Under the pieces are notes generated by a model. The model was not told the origin of the DNA and made no database searches. It saw nothing but the letters and a program-made list of their open reading frames with translations. This document shows positions 44,775-54,206 of a stretch of 64,000 nt of DNA, piece by piece. The stretch covers positions 744,001-808,000 of the forward strand of contig NZ_LT635455.1 of the NCBI RefSeq assembly GCF_900119915.1, given 5' to 3'. The translations under genes and the position numbers were made by a program. The first letter of the stretch is position 1; the number at the start of each line of letters is the position of its first letter. The DNA is from Olsenella timonensis. GTDB taxonomy: Bacteria; Actinomycetota; Coriobacteriia; Coriobacteriales; Atopobiaceae.

Positions 44775-46175
44775 ATGCCTGAGATCGAAAACGTAGAGAG
44801 CGCCCACTTCATCGGCATCGGCGGGGCGGGCATGAGCGGCATCGCGCTGGTCCTGCACGAGCGGGGCTGCCGGGTGACGGGCTCCGACCTCAAGAGCTCC
44901 CACTACGTGCGCGACCTCCTCGCCGCCGGCGTCGACGTGCGCGTGGGCCACGACGCCGCCACGATCGACGAGGTGTCCCCGCAGGTCGTGGTCACCTCCA
45001 CGGCGATCCCCGAGACCAACCCCGAGGTCGTGCGCGCCCGCGAGCTGGGCATCCCCATCTGGCCGCGCGCCAAGATGCTGTCGTACCTCTCGGGCGCCTC
45101 CGTCACCGTGGCGGTGGCGGGCACCCACGGCAAGACGACCACCTCCTCGATGGTGGCCACGATGCTCGACAAGATGGGGCTGGACCCGTCCTTCCTCATC
45201 GGCGGCGTCGTGGAGGGCTACGGCACCAACGGGCGCAACGGGTCCGGGGAGCACTTCGTCTGCGAGGCGGACGAGTCCGACGGCTCCTTCCTCTACCTGC
45301 ATCCCGCGATCGTGGTGGTGACCAACATAGAGGCCGACCATCTCGACCACTACGGCACGCTGGAGAACATCGAGCGGACCTTCTGCACGTTCATGGGCCT
45401 CGTCGGCGACGAGGGCACCGTGATCGTCAACGGCGACGTGCCGCGCTACGTCGAGCTCGCCCGCTCCACCGGCCGCCGGGTGCTCACCTACGGGTTCGAC
45501 CCGTCCTGCGACTACGTCTGCCTCCCCGAGCCGTCGAACCACGCCCTGGCCAGCAGCTTCGCGGTCCGCACGGGGAAGGGGGACGTCCACGTGAGGATCG
45601 CCGCCAACCCCGGCCGCCACAACATGGCCAACGCCACCGCCGCCGTCGCCGTCGCAGACGCGCTGGGCCTGGACCTCGCCGCCGCCGCCGCGGCCCTCTC
45701 GCAGTTCGAGGGCGCGCGCCGCCGCTTCACGCACGTGGGCGACGTTGCCGGCGTCACCGTGGTGGACGACTACGGCCACCATCCCACCGAAATCTCCGCC
45801 ACGCTCGGCGCCGCCGCCGACCTGCCCTTCAAGCGGATCGTCTGCGTGTTCCAGCCGCACCGCTACAGCCGCACGCAGGCGCTCACCGCCGAGTTCGGGC
45901 ACGCCTTCGACGACGCCGACGTCCTGCGCGTCATGGACGTCTTCTCGGCCGGAGAGATGCCCATACCGGGCGTCTCCGGCAAGACGGTCGTGGAGTCGGT
46001 CCGCCACACGGGCAACGTGGCCGACGTCGCCTACGTCCCCAACCGCAAGCGCCTCATCGACAACCTCTGCGACCTCGTGCGCCCCGGGGACCTGCTCATC
46101 ACGCAGGGCGCGGGCGACGTGACCGCCATCGGCCCCGCCTTCATCGCGGCCATGCGCGAGCGCGGCCGGGAGTAG
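44775..46175 (+). CDS. murC: UDP-MurNAc:L-Ala ligase
   Basis: A 466-residue Mur ligase adding L-Ala to UDP-MurNAc. It has the N-terminal FIGIGGAGMSGIALVL Rossmann motif, the P-loop VAVAGTHGKTTTSSM (about residues 113-127), the central EADESDGSFL and EADHLDHYGT blocks, and the C-terminal VDDYGHHPTEI and FQPHRYSRT motifs specific to MurC. It follows the AbiEi-like islet and leads the second half of the cluster. Confidence 0.97.
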   Translation: MPEIENVESAHFIGIGGAGMSGIALVLHERGCRVTGSDLKSSHYVRDLLAAGVDVRVGHDAATIDEVSPQVVVTSTAIPETNPEVVRARELGIPIWPRAKMLSYLSGASVTVAVAGTHGKTTTSSMVATMLDKMGLDPSFLIGGVVEGYGTNGRNGSGEHFVCEADESDGSFLYLHPAIVVVTNIEADHLDHYGTLENIERTFCTFMGLVGDEGTVIVNGDVPRYVELARSTGRRVLTYGFDPSCDYVCLPEPSNHALASSFAVRTGKGDVHVRIAANPGRHNMANATAAVAVADALGLDLAAAAAALSQFEGARRRFTHVGDVAGVTVVDDYGHHPTEISATLGAAADLPFKRIVCVFQPHRYSRTQALTAEFGHAFDDADVLRVMDVFSAGEMPIPGVSGKTVVESVRHTGNVADVAYVPNRKRLIDNLCDLVRPGDLLITQGAGDVTAIGPAFIAAMRERGRE

Positions 46176-46186
46176 GGGGCGCCCCC

Positions 46187-47104
46187 TTGAGCGTCTTCAA
46201 CGCCTACATGACCCTCTCGGGGGCCGTCGACGCGGACTTCGCGCGCGACGAGCCCCTCTCGCGCCGGACGAGCTACCGGATCGGCGGCCCCGCCGCCCTC
46301 GTCGCGCGCGTCCGCGACTACGCGGCGCTGGTGCGCACCATCGAGGTGCTCGGTGACGAGGGCGTTCGCTGGGTCGTGCTCGGCAAGGGGACCAACGTCC
46401 TGGCCGACGACGCCGGCTTCGACGGCTGCGTCATCCTCCTCGAGGGCGAGTTCGCCCGCGTGAACGTCTCGGCAGAGGAGGCGACCATAACGGCCGGCGC
46501 GGGCGCCCTGCTCTCGCGCGTGGTCAACGAGGCGCTCCGGGCCGGCCTGTCGGGCATCGAGCCCTGCGTCGGCATCCCCGGCACCCTCGGCGGTGCCGTC
46601 TCCATGAACGCGGGGAGCCGCCGCGAGTGGATCGGGCGGCGCGTCCGCGACCTCGTGACCTATCGGCCCGGCACGGGGATGCGCCGCTACGAGGGCGGCG
46701 AGGTCGAGTGGGGGTACCGCGCGACGTCGCTGCCCACCTCCGAGGTCATCCTCGAGGCGACGCTCGCCCTCATGCCGGCCGAGAAGGGCGCCATCGCGGC
46801 AGACATGGACGCGCGCCTGCGCAGGCGCCGCCAGAGCCAGCCGCTCACGCTCCCGAGCTGCGGGTCGGTGTTCCGCAACCCGCCGGACCGCTCCGCCGGC
46901 GAGCTGATCGAGCGGTGCTCCCTGTCCGGCGCGGTCAGCGGGGGCGCCCAGATCTCGCCCGAGCACGCCAACTTCATCGTCAACCACGGCGGCGCGACGT
47001 CCGCGGACGTGCTCGCCCTCATGACGCGCGCGCACGACGCCGTGCTCGGCCGCTTTGGCATCGACCTCGCACCCGAGGTCAAGTTCCTCGGCTTCGGGGG
47101 CTAG
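46187..47104 (+). CDS. murB: UDP-N-acetylenolpyruvoylglucosamine reductase
   Basis: A 305-residue FAD enzyme completing UDP-MurNAc. FAD-binding stretches include YRIGGPAALVAR, VLGKGTNVLADDAGF and GIPGTLGGAVSMNAGS. The catalytic Ser lies in CGSVFRNP and the Glu in SPEHANFIVN; the form is type II-like. The apparent start codon is TTG at 46187, with TAGGGGG upstream, 11 bases after murC. Confidence 0.95.
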   Translation: MSVFNAYMTLSGAVDADFARDEPLSRRTSYRIGGPAALVARVRDYAALVRTIEVLGDEGVRWVVLGKGTNVLADDAGFDGCVILLEGEFARVNVSAEEATITAGAGALLSRVVNEALRAGLSGIEPCVGIPGTLGGAVSMNAGSRREWIGRRVRDLVTYRPGTGMRRYEGGEVEWGYRATSLPTSEVILEATLALMPAEKGAIAADMDARLRRRRQSQPLTLPSCGSVFRNPPDRSAGELIERCSLSGAVSGGAQISPEHANFIVNHGGATSADVLALMTRAHDAVLGRFGIDLAPEVKFLGFGG

Positions 47105-47105
47105 C

Positions 47106-48122
47106 GTGGCGGGCGACAGGAACAGGCGGCCCACGCCGAGGAGGCGCGGGAAGCCGGCGCCGTCCCCGCGCGCGTCGGCGCCGGCGGCCCGGGCACGCGC
47201 CCCGCGCGCGGCGTCCGCGCGGCCCAGGCTCGCGCCGCTCCCGCGCCCGAAGGCCCCCTCCGCGGCCTCGCAGCCGCGCGAGCGCCGCGTCAGGCACCAG
47301 CGCGCGGGCACCCTCCGGGTCGCCGCCGTCGCCCTCGGGGCCCTCGCCGCACTCGCGCTCGTCGCCGCCCTCGCGCTTCTCGCCCTGCGCAACTCCCCGG
47401 TCTTCGCCATCACCTCGATAGAGTTCGAGGCGACCGAGCACGTGAGCGCCGAGGACGTCCAGAGCCTCGCGGCCGTCCCCGAGGGCGCGACGCTGCTCAA
47501 CGTCGACACGGACGCCATCGAGGCGTCGCTCCGGAAGAACCCCTGGGTCGCCTCGGCGAGCTTCTCGCGCATCTTCCCCAGCACGCTCGGGATAACCATC
47601 GAGGAGCAGCGCCCGGCGGCCCTCGTGCTCATGAGCACGGGCACGGTCGCGTGGTACCTCAGCGAGTCCGGCTCCTGGATAGAGCCAACCACGGTCGAGG
47701 CCGCCGAGGGCCAGTCCGTGGCCGACGCCGCCCTTGCGCTCGCGCAGGAGCAGGGCTGCCTGCTCATAACCGACGTTCCCTCCACGGTCGACCCCGAGGC
47801 GGGCTCCGCGGCGACCGACGAGACGCTCGACGCCGTCCGGCAGTTCCAGGAGGGCTTCTCGTCGGACTTTGCGGCGCAGGTCGTCTGCTACAGCGCGCCC
47901 TCGACGGAGAACGTCTCCTGCGTGCTCGAGAGCGGCGTGGAGGTCTCGCTCGGCTCGCCGACCGACATCTCCGAGAAGGAGGACATCGTCCAGGGCTACC
48001 TCGAGCAGAGCGACGGCCGCGTCGTGCGCATCAACGTCCGCGTCCCCTCGAGCCCCGCCTACCGCGAGATCGACTCCTCCAACGTCCAGGCCGGCGAGGG
48101 CGTCTCGTCCGAGGAGGAGTGA
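47106..48122 (+). CDS. ftsQ: Cell division protein FtsQ/DivIB
   Basis: A 338-residue bitopic division protein. A very basic, Pro/Ala-rich cytoplasmic tail of about 75 residues precedes one membrane helix (about 77-98), then the POTRA domain (FAITSIEFEATEHVSAEDVQ) and the FtsQ beta domain with NPWVASASFSRIFPSTLGI. The GTG is one base after the murB stop. It ends the wall-gene run; ftsA is missing and a promoter for ftsZ follows. Confidence 0.92.
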   Translation: MAGDRNRRPTPRRRGKPAPSPRASAPAARARAPRAASARPRLAPLPRPKAPSAASQPRERRVRHQRAGTLRVAAVALGALAALALVAALALLALRNSPVFAITSIEFEATEHVSAEDVQSLAAVPEGATLLNVDTDAIEASLRKNPWVASASFSRIFPSTLGITIEEQRPAALVLMSTGTVAWYLSESGSWIEPTTVEAAEGQSVADAALALAQEQGCLLITDVPSTVDPEAGSAATDETLDAVRQFQEGFSSDFAAQVVCYSAPSTENVSCVLESGVEVSLGSPTDISEKEDIVQGYLEQSDGRVVRINVRVPSSPAYREIDSSNVQAGEGVSSEEE

Positions 48123-48199
48123 CGCCCCCGTCCGGGGAGGCCCGCGAGGCGGCGAACGGTAGGGCATGACCTGCGAACTTCACGGTTCCGTCACACGGG

Positions 48200-48229
48200 T
48201 TGACGAACGACCCTCAAGTGTGCAAATAT
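48200..48229 (+). promoter_or_regulatory. ftsZ promoter
   Basis: TTGACG (48200-48205), an 18-base spacer and AAATAT (48224-48229) lie 126 bases before ftsZ, in the 232-base gap after ftsQ. The leader between is rather T-rich for this genome. Confidence 0.6.
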
Positions 48230-48354
48230 GCTTCGCTTTATCCCAAGCTTCGGGGTTAACTTGACCTTTAGGGTTTGCCTCGTCCGGGACGGAGCGAGTG
48301 GGACGGTCTAAGAACGCTCTACAACGAGGCACGAAAGGCAAAAAGGAGAGCACG

Positions 48355-49527
48355 ATGATCAAGGACACCGACACCCTCAGCAACTATCTCGCCGTCATCA
48401 AGGTCGTTGGCGTGGGCGGCGGCGGCACCAACGCGGTGAACCGCATGATCGAGGAGGGCATCCGCGGCGTCGAGTTCGTCGCCGTGAACACCGACGCCCA
48501 GGCGCTCGCCATCTCCGACGCCGACATCAAGGTCCACATCGGGACCGACATCACCAAGGGCCTGGGCGCCGGCGCCAACCCCGAGGTCGGCAAGGAGGCC
48601 GCCGAGGACTCCCGCGACGAGATCAAGGCCGCGCTCGCCGGCTCCGACATGGTCTTCATCACCGCGGGCGAGGGCGGCGGCACCGGCACCGGGGCCGCGC
48701 CCGTCGTGGCGGACATCGCCAAGAACGACGTGGGCGCGCTCACCGTGGGCGTCGTCACCAAGCCGTTCACCTTCGAGGGCCGCAAGCGCTACGCCTCCGC
48801 CAGCCAGGGCATCACCAACCTCTCCGAGAACGTCGACACGCTGATCGTGATCCCCAACGACCGCCTGCTCGACCTCTCCGAGAAGAAGACCACCATGCTC
48901 GAGGCATTCCGCATGGCCGACGACGTGCTGTGCCAGGGCACCCAGGGCATCACCGACCTCATCACGGTCCCCGGCCTCATCAACCTCGACTTCGCCGACG
49001 TCTGCACCATCATGAAGGGCGCGGGCACGGCCATGATGGGCATCGGCACCGCCTCCGGCGACAACCGCGCGACCGACGCGGCCGAGGAGGCCATCTCCAG
49101 CCGCCTGCTCGAGAGCTCCATCGACGGCGCCACGCGCGTGCTGCTCTCCATCGCCGGCAACAAGGACCTCGGCATCCAGGAGATCAACGACGCCGCCGAC
49201 CTCGTCGCCAAGAACGTCGACCCCGACGCCAACATCATCTTCGGCACCGTCGTCGACGAGTCGCTCGGCGACCAGGTCCGCGTGACCGTCATCGCCACCG
49301 GCTTCAACGACTCCAACGTCCAGCAGACGCTGCCGTCGCTCACGCCGGCCTCCCGCCCGAGCCGCGAGCGCCAGGCCCCCGCGCGCGAGTCCCGCCCGGC
49401 CGCCGTGCCCGCCTCGCAGCAGCCGGCCACCATGCCCATCAACGTGAGCCGTCCGGCCTCGTCCTCCTCGTCCAGCAACGACAAGGAGTTCGACATCCCC
49501 GACTTCCTCAAGCGCAGCCGTCTCTAG
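48355..49527 (+). CDS. ftsZ: Cell division protein FtsZ
   Basis: A 390-residue tubulin-like GTPase forming the Z-ring. The N-terminal nucleotide fold has [15 protein letters not shown], the tubulin signature [13 protein letters not shown] (about 104-116) and the NxDFAD catalytic T7 loop (LINLDFADV). A Pro/Ser-rich linker precedes the conserved C-terminal peptide DIPDFLKRS, which binds SepF. The ATG follows AAAAGGAGAGC. With no ftsA in the cluster, SepF is the likely membrane tether. Confidence 0.98.
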   Translation: MIKDTDTLSNYLAVIKVVGVGGGGTNAVNRMIEEGIRGVEFVAVNTDAQALAISDADIKVHIGTDITKGLGAGANPEVGKEAAEDSRDEIKAALAGSDMVFITAGEGGGTGTGAAPVVADIAKNDVGALTVGVVTKPFTFEGRKRYASASQGITNLSENVDTLIVIPNDRLLDLSEKKTTMLEAFRMADDVLCQGTQGITDLITVPGLINLDFADVCTIMKGAGTAMMGIGTASGDNRATDAAEEAISSRLLESSIDGATRVLLSIAGNKDLGIQEINDAADLVAKNVDPDANIIFGTVVDESLGDQVRVTVIATGFNDSNVQQTLPSLTPASRPSRERQAPARESRPAAVPASQQPATMPINVSRPASSSSSSNDKEFDIPDFLKRSRL

Positions 49528-49529
49528 CG

Positions 49530-50345
49530 ATGGCCGCTCTCGCGAGACAGACCTCTGACGGCGTGACCCTGCTCACGGACGAGTCCCGTCCGGGCGGGGT
49601 CACGCTCGCGTTCACCGAGCGGACGGGCGGCGTCTCCGAGGCGCCGTACGCCTCGCTCAACCTCGGCTCGCGCTGCGGGGACGACCCCGCGCGCGTCGCC
49701 GAGAACCGTCGGCGCGCCCTGGCGGCGCTCGGCGCGGAGGACCTTCTCGACCGTCTGGTGGTCCCGCGCCAGGTCCACGGCGACCATGCCGTCATCGTGC
49801 GCTCCGCCGATCCGGACGCGCTCGCCGCGGCCCGCGCCGAGGCCGGGTCCGGCGCCGACGCCGTCGTCTGCACGGCGCCCGGCGTCCCGGTGCTCATGTG
49901 CTTCGCGGACTGCGTGCCCGTGGTCCTGGCCGCACCGGGTGCCTTCGCCGTCGTCCACTCCGGCTGGCGCGGCACGATCGCGCGCATCGCCGAGAGGGCG
50001 GCGCGCACGCTCTGCGCCGAGGCCGGCTGCGCGCCCGCCGACCTTCTCGCCTACGTGGGCCCGCACGTCGGCGCGGCCGACTACGAGGTCTCCGAGGAGC
50101 TCGCCGAGCGCTTCGCCGCCGAGTTCGGCCCGTCCGTCGTGCCCGAGCCGCGCCACCTCGACCTCACCGCCGCCGTCATGGCCGCGCTCGCGTCCGCTGG
50201 CGTCGCCGAGAGGAGCGTGGCGGTCTGCGACCTCTCCACGGCCTCCGCCACGGATCGGTTCTACTCCTATCGCGCCGAGGGCGGCACCTGCGGCCGGCAC
50301 GGCGCGATCGCGTTCCTGAGGGAAGGGGAGGCGACGCTCGCATGA
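49530..50345 (+). CDS. pgeF: YlmD/PgeF laccase-domain protein (peptidoglycan editing factor)
   Basis: A 271-residue protein of the COG1496 family. Zinc-site motifs are QVHGDH, FADCVPV and HSGWRGT (about residues 147-153), with a late HxDL-type segment. E. coli YfiH/PgeF removes wrongly made UDP-MurNAc-L-Ser; members also show purine nucleoside phosphorylase activity. It starts 2 bases after ftsZ and overlaps the next gene by 4 bases. Confidence 0.92.
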   Translation: MAALARQTSDGVTLLTDESRPGGVTLAFTERTGGVSEAPYASLNLGSRCGDDPARVAENRRRALAALGAEDLLDRLVVPRQVHGDHAVIVRSADPDALAAARAEAGSGADAVVCTAPGVPVLMCFADCVPVVLAAPGAFAVVHSGWRGTIARIAERAARTLCAEAGCAPADLLAYVGPHVGAADYEVSEELAERFAAEFGPSVVPEPRHLDLTAAVMAALASAGVAERSVAVCDLSTASATDRFYSYRAEGGTCGRHGAIAFLREGEATLA

Positions 50346-51070
50346 CCCGCGACCAGGACTCGTACGAGGCGTTCCTGCGGGAGCGCCGCGAGACGATCTT
50401 TGGCATGATCTCCGAGGCCGCGCGCCGCGCCGGCCGCGACGCGTCGGAGGTCGAGGCGATCGCGGTCTCCAAGACCGTCGACGCAAACGCCGTGCTCCTC
50501 GCCATCCGCGCCGGCTGGGCGCGCTTCGGCGAGAACCGCCCCCAGGAGCTCGGCCGCAAGCTCGGGGCGCTCGCCGGCGCGCCCGAGGCGGCCGGGACGT
50601 GCTTCGACATGATCGGCAACCTGCAGAAGAACAAGATCCACCAGGTGATCGGGCGCGTCCGCCTGATCCACTCGATCTCCTCGGAGCACCTCGCCGAGGC
50701 GGTCTCGACGCGCTGCGAGGCGCGCGGGATCGTGGCGGACGTGCTGCTGGAGGCCAACGTCTCCGGCGAGGCCTCCAAGTCGGGCTTCTCGCCCGACGAC
50801 CTGCGCGAGCGGGCGGAGGCGATCGTCGCGCTGCGCGGGATCTCCGTCCGCGGCCTCATGACGATGGCCCCCGCGCACGACGCCGACGCGGCGAGAAGGA
50901 CCTTCTCGGGCCTGCGCGAGCTCGCGGACGACCTGCGCGCGCGGACGGGCTGCGCGCTCGAGACGCTCTCGTGCGGCATGAGCGACGACTTTGGGATTGC
51001 GGTGGAGGAGGGCTCCACCCTCGTCCGCCTCGGCAGGTGCGTGTTCGATCCGGGGTACAACCTCGACTAG
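50342..51070 (+). CDS. YggS/YlmE family PLP-homeostasis protein
   Basis: A 242-residue PLP-binding protein of the YggS/PROSC family. The PLP Lys lies in AVSKTVD (about residue 44), and the family blocks FGENRPQE, MIGNLQKNK and LSCGMSDDF (phosphate site) are present. It buffers free pyridoxal phosphate. Conserved order ylmD-ylmE-sepF. Confidence 0.93.
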   Translation: MTRDQDSYEAFLRERRETIFGMISEAARRAGRDASEVEAIAVSKTVDANAVLLAIRAGWARFGENRPQELGRKLGALAGAPEAAGTCFDMIGNLQKNKIHQVIGRVRLIHSISSEHLAEAVSTRCEARGIVADVLLEANVSGEASKSGFSPDDLRERAEAIVALRGISVRGLMTMAPAHDADAARRTFSGLRELADDLRARTGCALETLSCGMSDDFGIAVEEGSTLVRLGRCVFDPGYNLD

Positions 51071-51107
51071 CTGGGAGCGCCGAGAGGCGCCAACGTAAGG
51101 AGTGCAC

Positions 51108-51731
51108 ATGAGCTTCCTCGACACCATCAAGGACCGCCTGCGCGGCGGCAACGACGACTACTACGAGGACGACTACTACGACGAGGGCTACGACGACGGC
51201 GGCTACGTCGACGACGGGGCCGACCGCGCCGCCGCCCCCTCCGGCGGCCACCTGCTCGGCAACACTCCGCGCCCCGAGGCCGAGAGCGTCTCGGTCTACA
51301 CGCGCTCGGGCCGCCCGGTGGGGGGCCGCGACCAGGGCGCCCCGTCGCGCTCCTACTCCGACGTCACCACGACGATGCCCGTCGTGGGCTACGACGCCGC
51401 CCAGCCCGCGCCCGTCGAGCTGCCGCAGCGCCCGGCAGGGCGCGTGACGTCGGGCCAGCTGCCGCCCTACGTGCTCCGTCCCGTCTCCTACGACGACGTC
51501 CAGACGGTCGTGCGCCGCGTGCGCACCAACCAGCCCGTGGTCGTGGTCTTCCGCAACACCAACATCGAGACCGCCAAGCGCATCCTCGACTTCTGCTTCG
51601 GGTTCTCCTACGGCGTGAACGGCGAGGTCACCGAGCTCGGCGACCGTGTCTTCGCCGTGCTCCCGGCGGGCGTCTCGCTCACCGCGACCGACATCGACAA
51701 GCTCGTCGCCGACGGCGACCTCGTCCGCTAG
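51108..51731 (+). CDS. sepF: Cell division protein SepF
   Basis: A 207-residue protein. The N-terminal amphipathic helix (MSFLDTIKDRLRGG) is the membrane anchor. An acidic Tyr/Asp-rich linker follows (about 17-45), and the SepF core (about 115-200) has YDDVQTVVRRVRTNQPVVV and the ILDFCFGFSYG block. It tethers FtsZ in bacteria without FtsA. The ATG at 51108 with AAGGAG before it is preferred over the GTG two codons upstream. Confidence 0.95.
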   Translation: MSFLDTIKDRLRGGNDDYYEDDYYDEGYDDGGYVDDGADRAAAPSGGHLLGNTPRPEAESVSVYTRSGRPVGGRDQGAPSRSYSDVTTTMPVVGYDAAQPAPVELPQRPAGRVTSGQLPPYVLRPVSYDDVQTVVRRVRTNQPVVVVFRNTNIETAKRILDFCFGFSYGVNGEVTELGDRVFAVLPAGVSLTATDIDKLVADGDLVR

Positions 51732-51741
51732 GCGGTGCGCG

Positions 51742-52640
51742 ATGACAGTCTGTGAGGGGACGAGCGTAGGCTTCGTGGGAGCGGGGGCCATGGGCGGGTC
51801 GATCGCCCGGGGCCTGGTCGGGGCGGGGGGGGCGGGGCGGGGGGGGCGGGGCGGGGGGGGGGGGGGCCCCCCCCCCCCCCCCGCCGCCGCGCCGGCTCGC
51901 GCGCTGACCCGGGGGTGCTGGACGTCGGCCGCCTGCTCGTGGCAGACAGCGACCCGGCGCGCCTCGCGCCCTTCGCCGAGCTCGGCGCACGGACCTACCC
52001 CGACGCCGCCTCGATGCTCGCCGACGGCCCCGACGCCGTCGTGCTCGCGGTGAAGCCGCAGGTGCTGGGCTCGGTGCTGAGCTCGGTCGCGCCGCTCGTC
52101 GACGACGCGCTCGTCGTCTCCATCGCCGCGGGGGTGACGATCGCCTCGATCGAGGCGGCGCTGCCGGGCGCGCGCGTGGTGCGCGTGATGCCCAACCTGC
52201 CCGTGCAGGTGCGCTCGGGCGCCACGGCGGTCTGCGCGGGGACGCACGCGGGCGAGAAGGACGTCGACCTCGTGCTCTCGCTCTTCTCGGCCCTGGGCGC
52301 CGCCTTCGTCATGCGCGAGGACCAGCTCGACGTGGCGGGCGCCGTCTCGGGCTGCGCGCCCGCGTTCTTCTCGCTGTTCGTGGACGCCCTCACGCGCGCC
52401 GGCGTGGGGGCGGGCCTCCCCGCGGCGTGCGCGCGGGAGATGGTGGAGTCGACGATGCGGGGGTGCGCGGAGCAGCTCCTGAATGAGGGGGTGCACCCGA
52501 GGGAATATATGGAGCGCGTGACGTCGCCCGGGGGAACCACCGCGGCGGCCCTGAGAGCCCTCGAGGGACCGCTCACGGAGGGGACCTACGCGGCGATCGA
52601 CGCGGCGCTCGCGCGCACGCGCGAGCTCGCCGACGGCTAG
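51742..52640 (+). pseudogene. proC: Pyrroline-5-carboxylate reductase, broken by a G/C tract
   Basis: The first 29 codons encode a normal ProC start (VGFVGAGAMGGSIARGL, the NADP-binding motif). After an extra low-complexity stretch of about 80 bases (51830-51912), which includes 14 G then 16 C, the remainder of ProC continues in another frame from about 51912 (LLVADSDPARL, AVKPQVLGSVL, the AGVTIASIEAALPG block, and the catalytic DVAGAVSGCAPAFFSLF region) to the stop at 52640. Both frames are open across the tract. The simplest view is an assembly or sequencing error in an intact gene, but a real insertion is possible. Confidence 0.85.
51830..51912. repeat. G-run/C-run low-complexity tract (G14 followed by C16)
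   Basis: G-rich blocks from about 51830 lead to 14 consecutive G (51853-51866) directly followed by 16 C (51867-51882) and then GC-only sequence. It is self-complementary, and nothing similar is seen elsewhere in the window. Confidence 0.9.
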
Positions 52641-52658
52641 CCCCGCAGAAAGGCAGAC

Positions 52659-52928
52659 ATGGGAACCTACCAGCTCCTCATCCTCGTTCAGCGGCTCTTT
52701 GACATCTACGGCTGGCTCATCATCGCGTGGTGCCTCATGTCGTGGATCCCGATGCGCCCCGGCGCCTTCCTCGACGACCTGCGCGGCGCGCTGGGCATGC
52801 TGGTCGAGCCCTATCTGAACCTCTTCCGCAGGTTCATCCCGCCGCTCGCGGGCGTGGACTGGTCGCCGGTTGTGGCGGTATTGGTCCTGAGCCTCATCGA
52901 GCGGCTCCTCTACACGATTCTCCTGTAA
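52659..52928 (+). CDS. YggT/YlmG family membrane protein
   Basis: An 89-residue protein with two membrane helices (about 5-28 and 62-84) and the family motif MLVEPYLNLFRRFIPPLAGVD between them. In Bacillus and Streptococcus the gene lies in the same place, between sepF and divIVA. Its role in division or membrane organisation is not settled. Confidence 0.9.
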   Translation: MGTYQLLILVQRLFDIYGWLIIAWCLMSWIPMRPGAFLDDLRGALGMLVEPYLNLFRRFIPPLAGVDWSPVVAVLVLSLIERLLYTILL

Positions 52929-52990
52929 GATTGGTAGGACACAGGCGCACGGGCACCGGCCCGACGCCGCGCAAGCGAAAGGGAACAGGA

Positions 52991-53656
52991 ATGGCAATCA
53001 CACCCGCAGACATCGAGCAGCAGACCTTCTCTCCCTCCAAGCACGGCTACGACACCGAGGAGGTCGACGCCTTCCTCGAGCAGCTCTCCGCCGAGGTCGA
53101 CGCGATGCTCCAGAAGATCGCCGACCTGAAGGGTCGCCTCACCTCCACCGAGCAGCAGCTCTCCGCCGCCCAGGCGCAGGTCGCCTCGCTCGAGGAGCAC
53201 CCGGTCGTCGCCCCCGCGCCCGCGCCGGTCGCCGCCGAGTCCCTGGCCGCCTCCGAGCGCCAGATCTCCCAGGTCCTCATCGTCGCCCAGCAGTCCGCCG
53301 ACAAGCTCCTCGCCGACGCCCGCGACAACGCCGACCGCATCCGCAACGAGGCGGACGCCAAGGCCCGCGAGGTCATTCGCCAGGCGCTCGCCGAGAAGCA
53401 GAACGAGCTGGACGAGATAGACCGCCTCAAGGCCTCCCGCGAGGAGTTCCGCGGCGAGTACAAGAAGCTCCTGCAGCACTTCATGGACGACGCCGAGGCC
53501 GTCTTCCCCATGCAGGGCAGCCTCCCGAGCGCTCCCAACGGCTCCGCCGGCACCGTCGCCCCCGACGTCCCCGTCTCCGCGCCCGCGCCCGTCGCCTCGC
53601 CGATTCCCGCGCCCGCGCCCGCGGCGAGCGCCGCCGACTTCGGCGACCTCGACTAG
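52991..53656 (+). CDS. divIVA: DivIVA-domain cell pole/septum protein
   Basis: A 221-residue coiled-coil protein. The N-terminal lipid-binding DivIVA motif is seen (TPADIEQQTFSPSKHGYDTE followed by EVDAFLEQL, with the Phe and basic residues that touch the membrane). Coiled coil runs from about 25 to 70 and again from about 95 to 165, ending in a Pro/Ala-rich tail. The first ATG of the conserved motif is the start, with GGGAACAGGA before it. It closes the division cluster. Confidence 0.94.
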   Translation: MAITPADIEQQTFSPSKHGYDTEEVDAFLEQLSAEVDAMLQKIADLKGRLTSTEQQLSAAQAQVASLEEHPVVAPAPAPVAAESLAASERQISQVLIVAQQSADKLLADARDNADRIRNEADAKAREVIRQALAEKQNELDEIDRLKASREEFRGEYKKLLQHFMDDAEAVFPMQGSLPSAPNGSAGTVAPDVPVSAPAPVASPIPAPAPAASAADFGDLD

Positions 53657-53678
53657 CCTCGCCCACGCGCAAGCGACC

Positions 53679-53710
53679 AGGCGCCCCGGTCCCTGAGGGC
53701 CGGGGCGCCT
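53679..53710. terminator. Hairpin after divIVA
   Basis: AGGCGCCCCGG and CCGGGGCGCCT form a perfect 11-base stem with a 10-base loop. There is no long T-run. It sits between the convergent ends of divIVA and rnpB and could serve both. Confidence 0.65.
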
Positions 53711-53744
53711 CCCTGTGCGGTGCCGCGAGGCTGCAAAGCGAGGT

Positions 53745-54100
53745 GCGAGGTGAGCCTGTAAGCCGGGTTCTGTCGTGGGCGGCCATTTATCTAGGACGAC
53801 CGTCTCCGGTCGCCTCGAGCGCGCAACCCGAGCGCGGTGCGGGCCACACCATGGCGCTCCTATTTGCGTTTGCTCCGGATGGGGCTTGCCAAGCCGCCGT
53901 GTTGCCACGACGCTGGTGGTCTCTTACACCACCGTTTCAGCTTTTCCCTCAACGGGCGAACCCGCCAGCGGGAGTCTTCTTTTCTGCGGCGCTTTCCGTC
54001 GGGTTACCCCGCCCGGCCGTTAGCCGGCATCCTGCCCTGTGGAGCCCGGACTTTCCTCATGGCGCGCGAACGCGCCCCGCGGTCGCCTGGCCCACCTCGC
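53745..54100 (-). ncRNA. rnpB: RNase P RNA (type A-like)
   Basis: About 356 nt on the reverse strand. The 5' end GCGAGGTGGGCC pairs with the 3' end GGCTCACCTCGC to form P1. Conserved parts are GAGGAAAGTCCGGGCTCC with ACAGGGCAGGATG near the 5' end and ACAGAACCCGGCTTA near the 3' end. It is the catalytic subunit that matures tRNA 5' ends. Ends are set from P1 and may be off by a few bases. The protein gene rnpA is not in the window. Confidence 0.95.
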
Positions 54101-54106
54101 GCGGGT

Positions 54107-54112
54107 ATTCTA
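54107..54112 (-). promoter_or_regulatory. -10 box of rnpB
   Basis: TAGAAT on the reverse strand ends 7 bases before the predicted 5' end of the RNA. Confidence 0.65.
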
Positions 54113-54150
54113 CCATGAAAGCGCTTCTCGCCCGACGGCTCCGCTTGTTC

Positions 54151-54156
54151 TACAAT
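54151..54156 (+). promoter_or_regulatory. -10 box for the IIA-yigZ unit
   Basis: TACAAT is 51 bases before the IIA start, divergent from rnpB. Confidence 0.45.
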
Positions 54157-54206
54157 ACTCGCGGATTGGATGGCGCCGCGTCGCGGCGCGCGTGGAAAGG
54201 CGTGAC

